Origin: Chersky-822 sp035509195
Lineage (GTDB): Bacteria; Actinomycetota; Actinomycetes; Streptosporangiales; Streptosporangiaceae
DNA: 35,598 bases
Direction of reading: 5' to 3'
Assembly (NCBI GenBank): GCA_035509195.1
Contig: DATJLT010000375.1
Span: 1-35,598 of the forward strand
Shown piece after piece: positions 35,491 through 35,598 of the stretch; position 1 is the stretch's first letter; the number at the start of each line of letters is the position of its first letter. Position numbers and translations under genes: made by a program. The notes under the pieces are model-generated. The model saw nothing but the letters and a program-made list of their open reading frames with translations, was not told where the DNA came from and did no database searches.

Positions 35491-35598
35491 ACAGCATCGA
35501 TGACTCGCCGATGCTGTTAGCAGTCGGCTTCTGACGACAACGATGGCTACTTGATGCGGTAGGAGCAGCGTCAGATTTCCATCGTTGTCGTTGAGTCC
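35491..35598. repeat. 145-bp four-unit palindromic array, copy 4, cut by the window edge
   Basis: Units lie at 35491-35518, 35534-35561 and 35565-35592, with 15- and 3-nt spacers. The fourth unit is expected at 35608-35635, outside the window. The left arm of unit 2 (ACGACAACGATGG, 35534-35546) pairs perfectly over 13 bp with the right arm of unit 3 (CCATCGTTGTCGT, 35579-35591). Unit 1 has a perfect 8-bp stem of its own. Confidence 0.8.

Overview
The window comes from the chromosome of a high-GC actinobacterium. The evidence is an actinobacterial 23S/5S rRNA end, GC-rich codons with many AGG arginines and GTG starts, dense GTGA/ATGA start-stop overlaps, and gene orders known from Mycobacterium and Streptomyces (TPR-HAD-small protein-tlyA-nadK-recN-steA-steB, and MBL-isomerase-uvrA). 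I cannot fix the genus, because only the 3' end of 23S and the 5S gene are present.

Layout: (1) 1-710 is the end of an rRNA operon with a strong terminator. (2) 746-6542 holds a huge Arg/Gly/Ser/Asp-rich TPR protein, a GNAT acetyltransferase behind a 17-bp tandem repeat, a DUF1015 protein divergent from a small TPR protein, and a NagD-type HAD phosphatase. (3) 6672-12795 is a block lying between the phosphatase and the tlyA group: a BcrA-type ABC exporter facing a leftward run of SCP2-like protein, AlkB, Nei, a class I methyltransferase, an ECF sigma factor and a membrane-anchored propeller protein. (4) 12862-22765 is a long rightward operon: a 59-aa Rv1693-like gene, tlyA, nadK, recN, steA, steB, a MraY/WecA-like protein, murJ and a glycosyltransferase. 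It joins ribosome methylation, NADP supply, DNA repair and septal or cell-wall functions. (5) 23413-26351 is a DrrAB-like exporter divergent from a TetR regulator, with a GTAC-rich operator between them. (6) 26355-31958 is a sarcosine-oxidase-like flavoprotein, an MBL hydrolase, a maleylpyruvate-isomerase-like protein and uvrA. (7) 32061-35310 is an accessory stretch with a secreted-protein gene broken by frameshifts, an intact VOC protein, a BMP-family binding-protein gene with an internal deletion, and a second GNAT.

The most unusual signal is a dispersed intergenic element not explained by any gene. Three complete copies (2938-3082, 13944-14088, 23009-23153) and a fourth cut by the window edge (35491-35598) each consist of imperfectly palindromic 28-nt units in the fixed layout 28-15-28-3-28-15-28. 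The complete copies are exactly 145 bp and align without gaps, although the sequences have diverged widely. Five unit positions are invariant in all 15 units, and some stems show compensatory changes. The layout is mirror-symmetric, and unit centres lie 43, 31 and 43 bp apart, close to whole turns of B-DNA. One copy sits inside the otherwise compact tlyA-nadK operon. I do not recognise this family. It could be a structured RNA, an array of protein-binding palindromes, or a non-autonomous mobile element.
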